A DNA stretch of 64,000 nucleotides from Progne subis subis (lineage: Eukaryota; Chordata; Aves; Passeriformes; Hirundinidae): assembly GCA_022316685.1 (NCBI GenBank), contig JAKJHU010000014.1:7601001-7665000 (forward strand). Direction: 5' to 3'. Both the position numbers and the translations under genes were made by a program. Every line of letters begins with the position of its first letter. The first letter of the stretch is position 1. The notes beneath the pieces are model-generated. The model saw only the letters and a list, made by a program, of their open reading frames with translations, was not told the DNA's origin and made no database searches. This document shows, piece by piece, positions 47,918 to 60,274 of this stretch.

Positions 47918-49106
47918 AGGCTGAGGACATTTTTGGGATCTGCAGCTCCCAGGCAGCACGAAGGGAGCGGATGTGGGAGCACCTTTGCAGCACTGCCCTG
48001 GGAAATGAAGGAAGGGAGAGGATCCAGCCCACTGCACCCGGTCCGCCTCACCAGGCTCCGTCTGGGGTGGCTGGAGAAGGAAATGGGGTCAGACCTGGCT
48101 CCAGCAGACCCTTCCCAGCATCCCACCACCCCTGACGATGGAAACGCGGGAGGGCAGCCAGAGATGCAGTTAATAAGATTTTGCTGCCATCTTCTGATGA
48201 AAAGACATCACATGGGCACAGATGCAGCTGCTGGGCAGCACCACATCCCCTGTGCCCGGAATGATCCCATGGGAAAGCTGGCTCCTTTGGCTCCCTGCAG
48301 CCTCCCGGGATTGTTTGGATAAATTATTTCAATTCCAGCTCAAATTCCTGCTCCGAACTTCAAAAAACTACCCCGTGTTTCACAGGTGCTCCAGTACCTC
48401 CATCAGTACTCAGCAGTTAAACACCATCATATTGTGTTTAATAGCAAATATTTTATCATTCAAAAATCCTCCATGTATCAATTTACAAAAATCAAAGGTT
48501 ACATTAAAATCACAGCTTTAAATCAGAGGCATGAATGAATTTTCTTCCAACACTTAATGGATTTTCTTCAAATTTTACTTTGTTCTCTAAAAATGGGTTA
48601 AAAATTTCAGTCTCTCACTTCATGGAATATTTTTGCATAGGTAGTTCTTGAAAATAAAAAAAAAGGGGCGGGGGGGACACTTTATATAACACGCAGAAAA
48701 ATCAACCTAGCATTAAAATAAATTTCTTCTGAGGATAATGATGAACAGCCTACTTCTCTTTTGCATTACAGAGGCACAAGCCCAGCTCCTTTCTCAAAAG
48801 TACCACACACAACTCCAGCTAAAACACACAAACCAGAGAAACTGGAGCAAGAACAGCTCCCTTGCAGCGCCTTAAGCTGCAAAGTTTTTGCAGTAACTCA
48901 GAATTTGGGTTTTTCTGTGCCACAACGAAAATCAATCCCTGCATTTTTGTTCTAGTGGTGTTTATTTTATCCTCTTTCCCCCAATCGTCATTGCAGACAA
49001 ATTGAAGTGCTTCCTTCGAAAGCAGCTCCCTTCTGCACTGCGGAATGTCACAAGAAAAACACTTCAGAATGTGGAATTGAGCCATTGAGGGGCTTTTCCC
49101 CCTTCT
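47918..49106. other. Unique non-coding stretch
   Basis: No exon or transposon is recognised. A short G-rich run (GGGGCGGGGGGG) lies near 48665. Confidence 0.45.
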
Positions 49107-49401
49107 TGGAATCACAGAATGGTTTGGGCTGGAAGGGACCTTAAATCCCATCCAGTGCCACCCCAGCCATGGGCAGAGACACCTTCCCACTGTCCCAGGC
49201 TGCTCCCAGCCCCAGCATCCAACCTGGCCTTGGGCACTGCCAGGGATCCAGGGACAGCCAGAGCTGCTCTGGGAATTCCATCCCAGCTCTCACCATCCTC
49301 ACAAGGAAGAATTCCTCCCCAAGATCCCATCCATTCCCACCCTCTGGCAGTGGGAAACCATTCCCTGTGTCCTGTCCCTCATCTCTCTCCCCTTCCTGCA
49401 C
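49107..49401 (-). mobile_element. CR1 LINE 3' fragment
   Basis: About 295 bp in reverse orientation. The plus strand starts with GGAATCACAGAATGGTTTGG and runs through GGAAGGGACCTTAAATCCCA, TGGGAATTCCATCCCAGCTC, CCCAAGATCCCATCCATTCC and CATTCCCTGTGTCCTGTCCC. It is well preserved and so probably one of the younger CR1 copies here. Frames of 72-111 codons across it are by-products. Confidence 0.94.
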
Positions 49402-52400
49402 TTCACTGCCCTTGGGATAAACTTTAAATTCCTTTAGGTACTTCAAAGTTCTTAATATTCTGCTTGAATATGTCATTAAACAATAAAATTAAAAAAAATC
49501 ATCTGTTTGTATTCATTTTTTTTCTTCACTATTCCTCAACTTCAGTGGCCACCTACATTTAACCCAGGAGCAAAGAGTGGACTGAGTTGGAAAAAATTCC
49601 CTAATCATGGAAGAGAGTTATTACACCTCAATTAAAAATTTGGGCAGGAGAAAAGCTCTCTCCCAGCCTCATTTCCTGCCAGTCTTTGGAGAGAAGCAGT
49701 GCAAGGTGTCTGAGTGTCAGATCACATCAATCCATGATGTTCTTTGGAAGCTGGCAGGAATTCCAGGTGCACTTGAGTCCTGCACTTTGTGCCAACAAGG
49801 AACACATCCAGTTTGTCCTGATTTCCTCGCCAGATCCTCTCTAGAACAGATCAGGGATTTATCCCAAACCTGTGTAACCTCCCACGGAATAAATTACCAA
49901 TTTCTCTTCAGCAATGAGCTCCACAGCATCAGACTAAATTTAAACTATGGGAATAATCAGAAATCCGTAATATCCCGTGATTATTGCCGAGCTTTGTTTA
50001 CTTCTAGAAACCGAATGCCATCTGATTAAATTTCACCATGTTTACACATCACACCCTGGAGTTCCTCAAACAGCAGAAAATGAGATTGACTCTTCAGCAG
50101 AAAGTGGTAATGGAATGCAAATCCATCCACTCCCAATGTAGCAGATTGCGTTGTTTGTCATGGATGTGGATCTCCAACACTGGCACCAAACACGTCCTTT
50201 ACTGGCTCACAGCTCATCCAAAGCGCTTTCGTTGAATATATTTATCCTCATGCATAATTGATTGAGTTTTTTTGCATAATTGCGCCCTTTTTTGATGAGT
50301 TTAATGGTTTCAGTCCATCAGTTGGGAATGGTGTGAGAATTTAGGTAGGAAAAGTCACGACCACACAGACAGGGAATTAATCCGCCCAAAAATCCATGTC
50401 CAGCAGAAGAGATTCGCTTTCCATGGATAATGTTCATTCTTAACCAACCCGCTGAGAAAGGTCACTTCCAGGACATGGATCAGAATTCAAAAGATAAAAT
50501 ATTTTAATATTTCTGTTAAACTTCTCTCTTCCTGCTGCCTTTCAGGAACACAAACAATCAACCAAACCAAAGTGCTCTCCTTAGGGGCCATTCCCCTTAT
50601 CCTTGATCTAATGACTCTTAAACTGCATTTTCCATCAAGGGATATTTCAACCTCTGCCTTAAAGTACACAAAAACTTCTGTCTAGTCTTCCAGAGAAGCC
50701 TAAGTCAAGATTCACCGAATGACACAAAGCTGATCAAATCCCCTGCAATGAATAAATGAGAAGCAGAAATTTTTGCTTCGTTTTCTGGAATAAAGCATGG
50801 AAAGGAGCCTGTTGGGCTGAAAAAAGCCCAATCCAACAGCTCTGTCCCTAAAGCATCCCTTTTCCTGTGATGCCTTCAGAGACCAATCCTGGCAGAAAAT
50901 TCCATGACACCCAAATCCATCACTGTTTAGGATTCCTGCAGTCTTAGATCATCTAAACACATATTATGATAAATTTGGACTCCTCTAACAGTGCTGAACT
51001 ATATCCAGCACAACAATATTTCTCCTTTTCACAATTGGCTACTAGAGCCTTCCAGGTCCTCAAATCCATTTTAAAAACATATTTTCTCCCTTTCTCCCCC
51101 ATGTTCAGAAACAGAAGCCTTTCCTAAGATTGCAGTGATACCACCACAGTCATGATACCACAGTGAAGGAAAGCAAGAGACAAAAAAAAAAAACCCAGCA
51201 GCCAGAGGCTAAAGCAGAAATTTTCAAGATCATTCAATGCTGTGCTGGAGAATTATCCCATCACACAGAGGATTTAAAATTTCAGGCAGAAATTCCGGTG
51301 ATTACGGATATAAAGAACACTGAGTCCGTTGAAAGTTTATAAGACCTTAGAAAAATGGCAAATCCGGGGAGAAATCACCTTGGTGACTCACAGAAATGTG
51401 TGCATGTATCAACACCACATCCAGAGGTTCCCAAAATGTTCTTATCTGCCCAATTTCCTCTCTATTTTCCTGCTATCCATGAGGATCATCACATCCCACT
51501 CACTGGGTCGGGCAATGCCAACATTCCTGGTGCATTTAGTTCACCTGATGTTTATTTTGCCGAAGTTTTGAGCACAAAAATACCTTTTATTCATATTAAA
51601 AAAAAAAAAATGCATAGGGAATATAATGGTCTTCTAAGAGCACAGTTAATTACTGATATTTTTTCCTATTAGTGAAATGTCATTAATGCCTCCCAACAAT
51701 GAGCTTAGACAAATATTAGGAGATATTTTTAGATATCTTGTCCAGAATGTTGAGAAGATAATGATAAATAGTTGTTCTCAAGTGTGGAAAAGATAAAAAT
51801 CTCTTAGTCCTTACTGGTTAGTCCTTACCTATAAGGAGAAAACAAACTCCTAATGGATTTTGACAGATAATGAAGTTGCAGGGATGAAAAAAAAAAAAAA
51901 GTGTGCTGGTTGTCTTTGATGTATTGTTCCTTGAGGTGGTACCACAGTCTAATTTTGCTGCTAAAATTCCTCCCTGATAAATCACTCGGTCGTGACATTT
52001 AAATGAAGGCAAAAAGAAGAGGCTTAAAATTAAGAAGTCTTTATGAATATGTTGTTGCAGTGGATAAATGGATTTATAGCAACAGCACGAAGATCAATAA
52101 TTCTATTAAAATGGAAAAGTGATTTTCTCCTTCACCCCACAGCCATTAGGCTGCAGGTTGCTCTGAAAATAGAGAAATGTGATAAATTGAAAAAACATCA
52201 GAATTAGGGCACTTAAAGTGTGAGTATTTGGGGTTAGGACACTTTTAATGAGTGCTGCAGTTACTTCTTAGAGTATCAGCAATCCAGATAAAATGGAGTT
52301 GGGGTTTTGTTGTCTGATGTTAAATCAATTCCCAAGAACAGGAATGAAAATGAAACCAGCTCCTCCACGGAGCCACTTCGAGACAGAGCAGTCAAAATCA

Positions 52401-53204
52401 ATGGGATGAAGGTTTGGAATTGTGCCCCAGCCCAGCTCTCCACACCACAAACGACCTCCTAACAATCCATGGGCCCAGAAAATGTTTGTGTTTCCTTCTG
52501 TGAGGAGCCCCTGGAGTGACACATCTCTGAAACCGCTGGAGTCACCAGGGAGAAATGGGAACTAAAGTGACAGAACTGACTCTCAGTGACATGCTGACTT
52601 AAACTTGTGGGGTTTTCCTCTCCTCTTGCTTTTGGCAGGGCCGTGGAGTCAAGGAGGAATCAGAGAGGAGACCTGGATATGAACACAGATTGTGGGGGTT
52701 CATTTTATCTTCCAAAACTTGCAGGGAAGGATATTCAGCGCACTGCCCACGGGCAGAGGGCTGCGTGGGATGTTCCTACGCTCCACCCAAGGTGGTTCAT
52801 CCCTCTGGGAGAGGTTTATAAAAGCTTAACTGCTGCTCCAGGAGGCATGGAAATCTTTATCCCATCCTGGCTCATCATCCTGCTTCCCATCCCTATGGAT
52901 AACACCTGCTCGTTACCTGCACCAGAGTCCTGTAGTGGGAAGTTCTAACCCAATTTCAACCATAGAAACAATTTAAAAATAAAAACTTCACCTCTGAACC
53001 TGAGCAGAGCAGCAAAGAACTGTGCAGTGGGGGCAAATCCCTTTTCCTGACTGAACTTCCATGAAAATTATCACTTATTTCCCCATTTTATAGCTCTGAT
53101 TGCCAGAGGGCTCCTTCTCCTGGTTCTCCACATCTCCTATCTCCAAGTCTCTTCCCACTTTCTCTGCCTGGAGTTTCCCAGTCAGTCCCTTCTCCCTCAC
53201 AAGG
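49402..53204. other. Unique AT-rich non-coding stretch
   Basis: No exon or transposon is recognised. A 140-codon plus frame (49607-50029) is the longest and overlaps nothing known. I see no domain, signal peptide or membrane segment in it, and its length is within chance expectation. A small hairpin with 7-bp arms lies at 50812-50831. Confidence 0.5.
52938..53004 (+). repeat. Dispersed repeat pair, member 1
   Basis: About 67 bp with clear similarity to 55877-55950 in the same orientation. Shared motifs include GGAAGTT, TAGAAACAA or CAGAAACAA, an A-rich centre and TTCACCTCTG or TCCACCTCTG. It does not match the CR1 or LTR families in the window, so the source is unknown. Confidence 0.6.
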
Positions 53205-53345
53205 GTCTGGAGGAACAGGAAAGGGGAATGGCCTTAAACTCTCAGAGGGCAGGGTTAGATGGGATTTTGGGAAGGAATTCCTGCCTGGGAAGGTATTTTG
53301 GGAAGGAATTCCTGCCTGGGAGGGTGATGAGGACAGGCACAGGCT
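53205..53345 (+). mobile_element. CR1 LINE fragment with internal 31-bp duplication
   Basis: Plus-strand CR1 block with AAAGGGGAATGGCCTTAAAC, TTAGATGGGATTTTGGGAAG and GGGAGGGTGATGAGGACAGG. A 31-bp segment is present twice in direct tandem (53264-53294 and 53295-53325), identical as far as I can read. The tail of the element is missing. Confidence 0.85.
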
Positions 53346-56019
53346 GCAGCCAGCAAGGGTCACACCTGACAGCATCACCCAACTGCTTCTGCCACAACAA
53401 AATAAACTTCACCTGGGCCTACATTTATTTCTTATCCTTTTCCACCTCACAGCTAAAAATCCTGTTCCAGGAAAGTCCACAAATAAATTTCCCCTGAGTA
53501 AAAAGGAGCCCATTCCTTTCCGTGAGGTCACCCAGGTGTTGGATAATCAGATATTTAGTCCTTGCAGAAGAGATGTGAAAGCCTCCAGGACAAACAGGAG
53601 CTCTGAGGGAAGGCTACACCCACGTGAACACGATATTTATCTCTACCTGATGCCTTGAGATGCTCAGTCACACATAAATAATCAGAGCTAGGGCAGCGCT
53701 GGGAGGAGACAGCTGCTTTTAACCAGCACAGAGCTGCTGGAGAAACACTTTCAGCAACAATTTTCTCAATTTGTCCTGCTGATAAATTCTCTGGGCAACA
53801 ACTTTCTCATTTTTTTCCTGCAATCAAGCACATCAGTCTCCTTTTTATTTTAATTTTTGGTAATTTCCCTAATGAAAAGCAGATTTTTTATTATTATTAT
53901 TTAAATCCCCAGACTAACCCTGGCTCTCAGAGACGTCTGATTCAGACTTGGTGTCTGAAGCTCCCAGCCCCATCCGCCTGTGCCACCAGTGGAAATCTGA
54001 AAGGGAAAGTTCAGCTGCTGAAGATCCAGATTAAAATGGTTCCCTCCATTTGAAAGGATGTGGAATTTTCTCCTAGATTGAATTTGACACTGTATCACTA
54101 AAGTGAATATAATTCACTCTGATCTCCTTGCCATTTGGAACCGATGGCCCATTCATGTGTAAATGCGCAGTTAAAGGGGGAAGAAAGTACAGCAAAGACA
54201 GACCATAATGTCATCCGTATCCAAGCAATCACTTCCATTGTGTTCCTGGGATAAAAGGAGAGGTAAATATTAAACAGAAAAAGGATTGTGGTTTCACAGG
54301 CATTCAGGGACGTCCGTTTAGAACAAAATCCAGTCGCTCACTGTATTCCTGTTTAAGTCTGCCGACATGGGAATGGATTACAGAATCAAATTCTGTTTGA
54401 TACTGAATCCCACCTACTCTGCAGCCAGAAATTAAACACCCCTGCAGGCAATAATCCTGGATAATTTCCCACTAAAAGATCGCAGAGCACGAAACTCTCT
54501 AGGTTGGAGTGTGGCCAACGCAGTGAAACAGCATCCCCAGCTGTGGATTCCAGGTGTGTGCTGAACACAAGGGCATGGAAAATGCTTGAAAGACATTTCC
54601 TGGTCTATTTATTAAGCCAGAAGCCAAGCCTAGGGTTAAGTGAGTCCTACAGCACTAAGGGAATGAGGAGTGACTGATATAAAGAGTAATTTTAGACCGA
54701 TGAAGTAGGAAAATATTGAAGACCAGTCCTCAGAATAATCATCAGAGCACAAATAAACAGGGTGGGGAAAATGCCATCCAAGAGATAAAGGCAGAAGCCT
54801 CCCCTCTGCCAGTTTTAGTGTCAAAGGCACTGACTTGGTTCCAGACCCAGGTCCCAAGGTTTTTAGTCATCACAGCTTCAACCCTACCTCAGGGCTCCTG
54901 GGTGAGGACCCTGAGGCTCCTCCTGCCGTGCAAAACCTTCCGCAGTGTTGAACAGGTTCGAAAAGTAAAAATATAAATAAGCAAGCAAAGGAATCACTAA
55001 AATGGGCTGTAAATAATCTTTGCCTTTCTTCTTCTTTAGGTGAGGGCCCAAGAGTTTCATCTTGCAAATCCTTCCCAAAACTGAGGAACTCAGGAAGGGG
55101 CTGGGTGGGTTTCTCCAGAGGATTTTTTACTGGGGGGAAAAAAAACACACCACAGTCTAAGCTCATCTAGTTTCTAATCTCTCCTTCCCTGTCACAGTTA
55201 CCAATGTAGATCTGATTTTATAGGAAAGAACTGCACTCTCCAAGGGGTCCAAATTGTGGAGGGTTTTGTTCCTGTCCAGCCCTGCCTGGCTCTGACTGCC
55301 ACTCGCTCTGGTACAGTTGTAGATGATTACAAGAGTCATTAAGCAGCATAAAATCATGCATGCTGGCTAATTAATGTGGAATTGATTCTCCTTTTAGTTT
55401 CATTTTTTATGTCTGTTGAACTCCACTGGAATCAATAAAGGCAAGCTCAGTCAAGATTGCAGTAAAATTGATGTGAGTGAAGGATGTCGGGCTGGAGTTT
55501 AATGAGTTACAAAATCCAAAGAAACAGAATGAGAAAAATCAAACTTCCAGCTCCATCCATGTATTTATTGTAATTGTTTGCAGCCAGGAGAATTTGGGAC
55601 ATTTTCCTCAACATTAGCATCCAAGTGGTGCATTGGAGGCTCAGTAGAGGAGAAATAAAAGCTCCCAGAGTGATGTAAAAGGGGATGAAAACCCCAAAAA
55701 TTGAAGCTGGGGCTCTGGAAGTTTCCATTCTTTACTCCCACCACAAACCAACTCCAGATTTACAAAGAATCTTCCCAAGCTTTCCTTCCATGTGCCAAGG
55801 GTTACTACCTTCACCTCCTTTCATGACCCACCTTCACTGTTCACTCTCTGTCCTTGCAGATCTCAAGTCCAAGTCAGGAAGTTTTAACTCGATTTAAACC
55901 ACAGAAACAACTTAAAACTTAAAACTCCACCTCTGCTATTAAAACCTGAGTCAAACAACACTTCTTTGGTTTCCCTTCTCCCTCACCGCCCCTCTCAGAG
56001 CAGCATTCCCCAAACTCAG
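53346..56019. other. Unique non-coding stretch
   Basis: No exon or transposon is recognised. Frames up to about 100 codons show no domain. Confidence 0.5.
55877..55950 (+). repeat. Dispersed repeat pair, member 2
   Basis: About 74 bp resembling 52938-53004, located roughly 2.9 kb downstream in the same orientation. It has a few extra bases near CTGCTATTAAAACCTGAG. Similarity ends on both sides, so it is not part of a longer duplication. Confidence 0.6.
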
Positions 56020-56190
56020 TTTAAACACGACGTTTTCCGCCGCCCCAGGAGCGTCACCGTGCTGTGACACGTGTGGTGGGGCCGTCGTGTCACATTATGG
56101 GATGTGGCATCTCACAGTCCGACGGGCAAACCTGATCTGGCACCACGACCCCGCGAGATTCGCCTCGACCCAGCCACGAGCTCGTGCCAC
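56020..56190. other. CpG-dense patch with a 9-bp-stem hairpin
   Basis: About 18 CpGs in 165 bp, the densest cluster in a CpG-poor window. It includes TTTTCCGCCGCCCC, GGGGCCGTCGTGTC and CCCCGCGAGATTCGCCTCGA. Inside it TGTGACACG (56063-56071) pairs perfectly with CGTGTCACA (56086-56094) across 14 bp. It is too short for a standard CpG island and has no first exon beside it. Confidence 0.6.
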
Positions 56191-57819
56191 ACCATCTCTG
56201 AGAGACACGCACAGTGTTATTTGCTATTTATCTAATTTTTTTTAGCTGTAGATTCAGCCCTTGGCCTTTCAGGGCTGGCTGGAAATGAGCAGTGCCAGGT
56301 TTGCCTGCCTTGAGTGTTCTGACAGCAATTTTGGTGATGAGAGGATCAAGTTGTTGCCGCGCTCTGTACAAAAAAATGAAAGAGTTTGTTTCAAAAATAG
56401 TTGTATTTTACAGCCTTAATGATATTAGAGCTTGATAGAGCACGGTTTTCATCCCCATTCCTTCACAGTTTCAGAAAACCAAATTGTAATAATGAAAGAA
56501 CTTCAAAAAGTATTGATTCCTCAAAAAAACAAGCAAACAAAAAAACAAACAAGCAAGTCAAATTTCTAAAAGCTGTGCTTAAGTTTTTTGCCCTCTGAGG
56601 TGTTTTCTATGGATATTTCATGGCAGTTTTAGCTCAGATTCCCATCAAAAGTTAGCTCAAGCAATTAGGCAGAAATATAGGAATATTTCTGTCAGACACC
56701 TCCCATGATAACCACAGCAACACATTGACACAGCCTCTCCTCAGGGCACATCTATTTTTTAAATGGAAATACACCCAGAAAATTCAGAATGAGCTGACTT
56801 CTCTTCAGTCTCCCAGCCCAGAGAAGGTGCAGGATGGTTGTTTTTTTTTTTAATCCAGCCTTACTCATCTATTACAGTTCCATAAATTGTGTTTTTCCTA
56901 AGGAGTCATCTGGAATTTACAACAGGCCGAAAACGGCGCCTGGGTAATTGGTCTAAAGAGGTTTCTTATTTATCCTCCCCATTTTTATGTTTAATATGGG
57001 TTATCCAATGCCAATCTTTCCAAATCACACGGGAGATGTTTAAAAATCAATTTTTCCCTCATCCTGGTAATCAATGGGATTATTCTACCTTCGATGGCCA
57101 TTTTGTCAGGGAGGTTTGAACCAGCTCTGCTTATTCCTTCAGACAAATTACATGGATTCATCCCACTGGAACACCTGCAGCATCAAGGAACGCCTAAAAT
57201 CACCCACCATGCTGTGTGCACAGCTTGTCATTCCCTAAATTCTGCTGCAGGACCTTATTCCCTGGGATATATCCACTGTCTACCGGCATCAGAGGGGAAT
57301 TCCTCAGTGCAAGGAGATGAATTTGCATCCAGCAGAGCAATATCCACTCTTTCCACACATTCCTCAGAACAGATCAAGAGTTTTGCCAAAATAAAACCAA
57401 AAATTGCCTTATGCTTTAGGCTTCAGATTTATTCCACATGGGAAAAAATGACCAGAATTAATTCTAATATACTTTAAAAAAAAAAAAAATCACGATCCAA
57501 GCCGGTGTTCAAAGGGAATTCTCTCAGAGGGTTTTTTTTGGGTTTTTTTTTAATCTCCCCAACAGCAGCTGCTGACTCACTCAGCTCTTATTTGCTCAAA
57601 TTTATGACAACAATAAAATGATGAAGTCAACTTTCCTTGCAGGATGCAGCTCGGGCTGGAGAGCGTGCAGTCAAAACCCAGGGAAGCGACACAGGGAGAG
57701 TGATCCTGGGATGATCCCACCCATCAATCCCCCGCCAAACCACGTCTCTGCCGCCTGCATTCATTTCTCTTTGCGTGCTCGAGGTGGTGTCAGTCTCAGG
57801 GAGCTGAATCCCCAGGGAT
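56191..57819. other. Unique non-coding stretch
   Basis: No gene is recognised. A short CAAA-type simple repeat lies at 56527-56555 and an A run at 57475-57489. A 127-codon plus frame (57094-57477) has no known domain. Confidence 0.5.
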
Positions 57820-58275
57820 TCCACAGAATCACCGGATTGGAAGAGACCTCCAAGACAGAGTCCAGCCCAGCCCCAACACCTCAACTAAACCACGGCACCG
57901 AGTGGCACATCCAGTCTTTTTATAAATGCATCCAGGGATGGTGACCGCAGCACCTCCCCAGGCAGATCATTCCAGTACTTTATTATTCTTTCCCTGAAAA
58001 ACGTTTTCCTAATATCCAGCCCGTATTTCCCTTGGTGCAGCTTGAGGCTGTGTCCTCTGCTTCTGTCAGTGCTGCCTGGAGAAAGAGCCCAACCCCAGCT
58101 GAGCACAGCCGCCTTTCAGGGAGCTGTGGAGAGGGATGAGGTCACCTCTGAGTCTCCTTTTCTCCAGGCTGAACACCCCCAGCTCCTCAGCCGTTCCTCA
58201 CAGGGTTTGTGCTCCCAGCCCCTCACCAGCCTCATTCCCTCCTCTGGACGCGCTCGAGCATCTCGGTGTCCTTCC
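57820..58275 (-). mobile_element. CR1 LINE 3' fragment
   Basis: About 455 bp in reverse orientation. The plus strand shows TTCCACAGAATCACCGGATT, GGAAGAGACCTCCAAGACAG, GCATCCAGGGATGGTGACCG, TTCCCTGAAAAACGTTTTCC, TCTCCTTTTCTCCAGGCTGA and CCTCTGGACGCGCTCGAGCA. The tail is present but worn. The 73-codon minus-strand frame at 57885-58106 lies inside the element and may retain a scrap of CR1 sequence; it is not an intact gene. Confidence 0.93.
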
Positions 58276-59805
58276 CCAGCTCCTGCCCTGCTGAACTGTC
58301 AATTTCCAGCACGTTTAATTCAGTGAAACCCACACCCAGCATGGAATAGAAACCATAACTTTCCGTCCTATCCATAATTCAGAACAACCTTCAGGCCTTT
58401 GCAACGGCTGAAATTAAATGGGAAATTAAACTATTCCCCCCAAGGTGGTGGAGTGGAGGCAAGGAATGCTTTTAGAAAGAAGTGCACAAGTAGTTCATGC
58501 TGCTTTTGTGGGGATTACTCATCATATCTCCTTAGCAGTCCCCTGACACGTTTTTTAGGATATTTCCTGAAGCATCCTGAGTTTAAGCTGCCTTAATGCC
58601 TCCAGCACGCTCCCAGCTCCCCATTCCAAGGGCATTCTCAGCCTGGAAAATTGGTTTTCTCCCATTGTAAATCCCTAAAAATCACACCAGGGCTTTCCAA
58701 GTGCTGAAGGCCAGGTTAGAGGGTGTACTCCCTCCTTTTTTGGGGGATTTTTAAATCAGCACAGAAATGAAATCCGCTGTTATTGTTGGGTAAAAATGAA
58801 GATATTCCCTTTCCGTCGGGCCCTGCCTCAGGTAACCCCCAGACTTTTAAGGAAAGTGCTGATGCTCTCAAGTCACAGCCTGAGCTGAGACAAACATTTC
58901 CTTTTGCAAAGAAATAAAACTTGGAAAATGCAAAACTTTGAGGGGAAAGGATGGGGTACCTGCAGAGCCTGTGGGATACTGGGAACACCCCAAATTTTCG
59001 TCTCACAAAAGAGACAAAAGTGGGAATCAGAAGTGGAAAGAATTCACAGCTCCTGTGGAAGGTTTATAATCCTTCCCTTCCTGCTGGAATAAACTGACAT
59101 TTTAGGAGTGCTGCATTTATTTAAATGCCAGCCTGGCACGTAAATATTTGATTCCATAATGATTATTGGCAGTCATGATAAAAGAGCTCACGAGTTCACC
59201 CCGTGAGTTTATTTATTGCACGAAAGGATTTGCCCAGAAGCAAATTTCGGTAGTGATGAGAGCTTGTATTGACACAGAAAAATTAAATGGGAATTTTTAT
59301 TGTCATAAAATATCAGGATTAAGCTAATCATACCCCAGCTGTCAGCAACAGTGAGAGATTTATCAAAATATTTCAAAATTACAAGGCCGTGGAGCAGGGG
59401 TGGGTTTGGGGTTTTTTTCCATATCATTTTGATATTAGACAAGAGCCTATCTCAACAGTGCACTCTCAGTTGCAATATTTAACAGTTAACTGGGAAAATT
59501 CAGCTTTATGAACAGGAGAATATCAGTCATTAATTATAAAACCTGAAGAGATAATTCCATCAGGCTGACATTTTATACCGAGGGAAGAGCTGTGAAACCA
59601 CGGTGTGCACAAGTGGCCCTAATTATTGAGGGAGTTGTGTGGTGCAGTGGTTGATCTGTTCAGGCAGTGCCACAGGAATCAGATTTGGGTCTGGTTTGAA
59701 GGAAAATGGGGCTCTGACAGCCAGGAGAGTGGGAGGGAGCTGGGAACAGCTGGAATGAACCCCCAGGGCCAGAGGGCCCCCACATCCCAAAGCCACAACC
59801 CCAGG
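58276..59805. other. Unique non-coding stretch
   Basis: No exon or transposon is recognised. An AT-rich, non-repetitive block at 59100-59340 with several TAAT or TGATTATTGG-like motifs could be a conserved element, but this is weak. Confidence 0.45.
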
Positions 59806-59834
59806 AGAGCTCAGAAGGACCTTAAATCCCATCC
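59806..59834 (-). mobile_element. CR1 3' piece, left of the LTR insertion
   Basis: The plus strand reads GAAGGACCTTAAATCCCATC and stops at the LTR. It continues in register at 60275, so this is the 3' end of the CR1 that the LTR interrupts. The normal tail before it is degraded. Confidence 0.75.
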
Positions 59835-60274
59835 TGATGCCTCAGGGTTGGAGCTTTTCTATTTTCCATGCATCTGTACCCCTGCAGTTCTTTAGTGTGT
59901 GACTCCAAACTCCACACACGGCGTCAGCTGCTGCTTCCCCACTTTGGTCAGACACAACAATTCCTCTGCAGGCTGGGGATCAAGGGCACCTCACTGCCTC
60001 AGGCCCCAGGGATGGAAACAAAAGTGAGCTGGGGGGGCAAACTCGGGGTGAATGACTTCATCAGCTGGAGCTGTAATTGGGAGATGAACCCCAATGTGCA
60101 AATGGAGCGAACTGATCCAAGTGTGAAACCCGTGACCCGGGGTCCATTTTGGGTGCAGCCCCTGGGGGCTTTGTCTGCCCCAAATGGACCTGGAGGCCCT
60201 TCAATAAACAGAACTGCTTTTTATTCCCTTAACTCTGTCTGGCCTCTGGTTTTAGGCAGCCCCAAAAGGCATCA
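59835..60274 (+). mobile_element. Solo LTR inserted in a CR1, copy 3 of the TGATGCC family
   Basis: 440 bp with perfect 7-bp inverted ends TGATGCC (59835-59841) and GGCATCA (60268-60274). It is flanked by a 4-bp direct repeat ATCC (59831-59834 and 60275-60278), the target duplication. AATAAA is at 60203-60208. It is clearly related to copies 1 and 2 in the promoter part (TAATTGG, GTGCAAATGGAGC) and at the 3' end, but more diverged. The octamer and TATA box are both mutated. Removing it restores a continuous CR1, so it is younger than that CR1. Confidence 0.92.

Noticed and set aside
47735..48322. 195-codon plus-strand open frame
   Set aside because: It runs antisense through a CR1 fragment into unique DNA; no protein features.
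49607..50029. 140-codon plus-strand frame in unique DNA
   Set aside because: No domain, no splice context I can support, and the length is within chance expectation for the number of frames examined.
50812..50831. Hairpin resembling a bacterial terminator
   Set aside because: Short stem, no T run after it, and a eukaryotic context.
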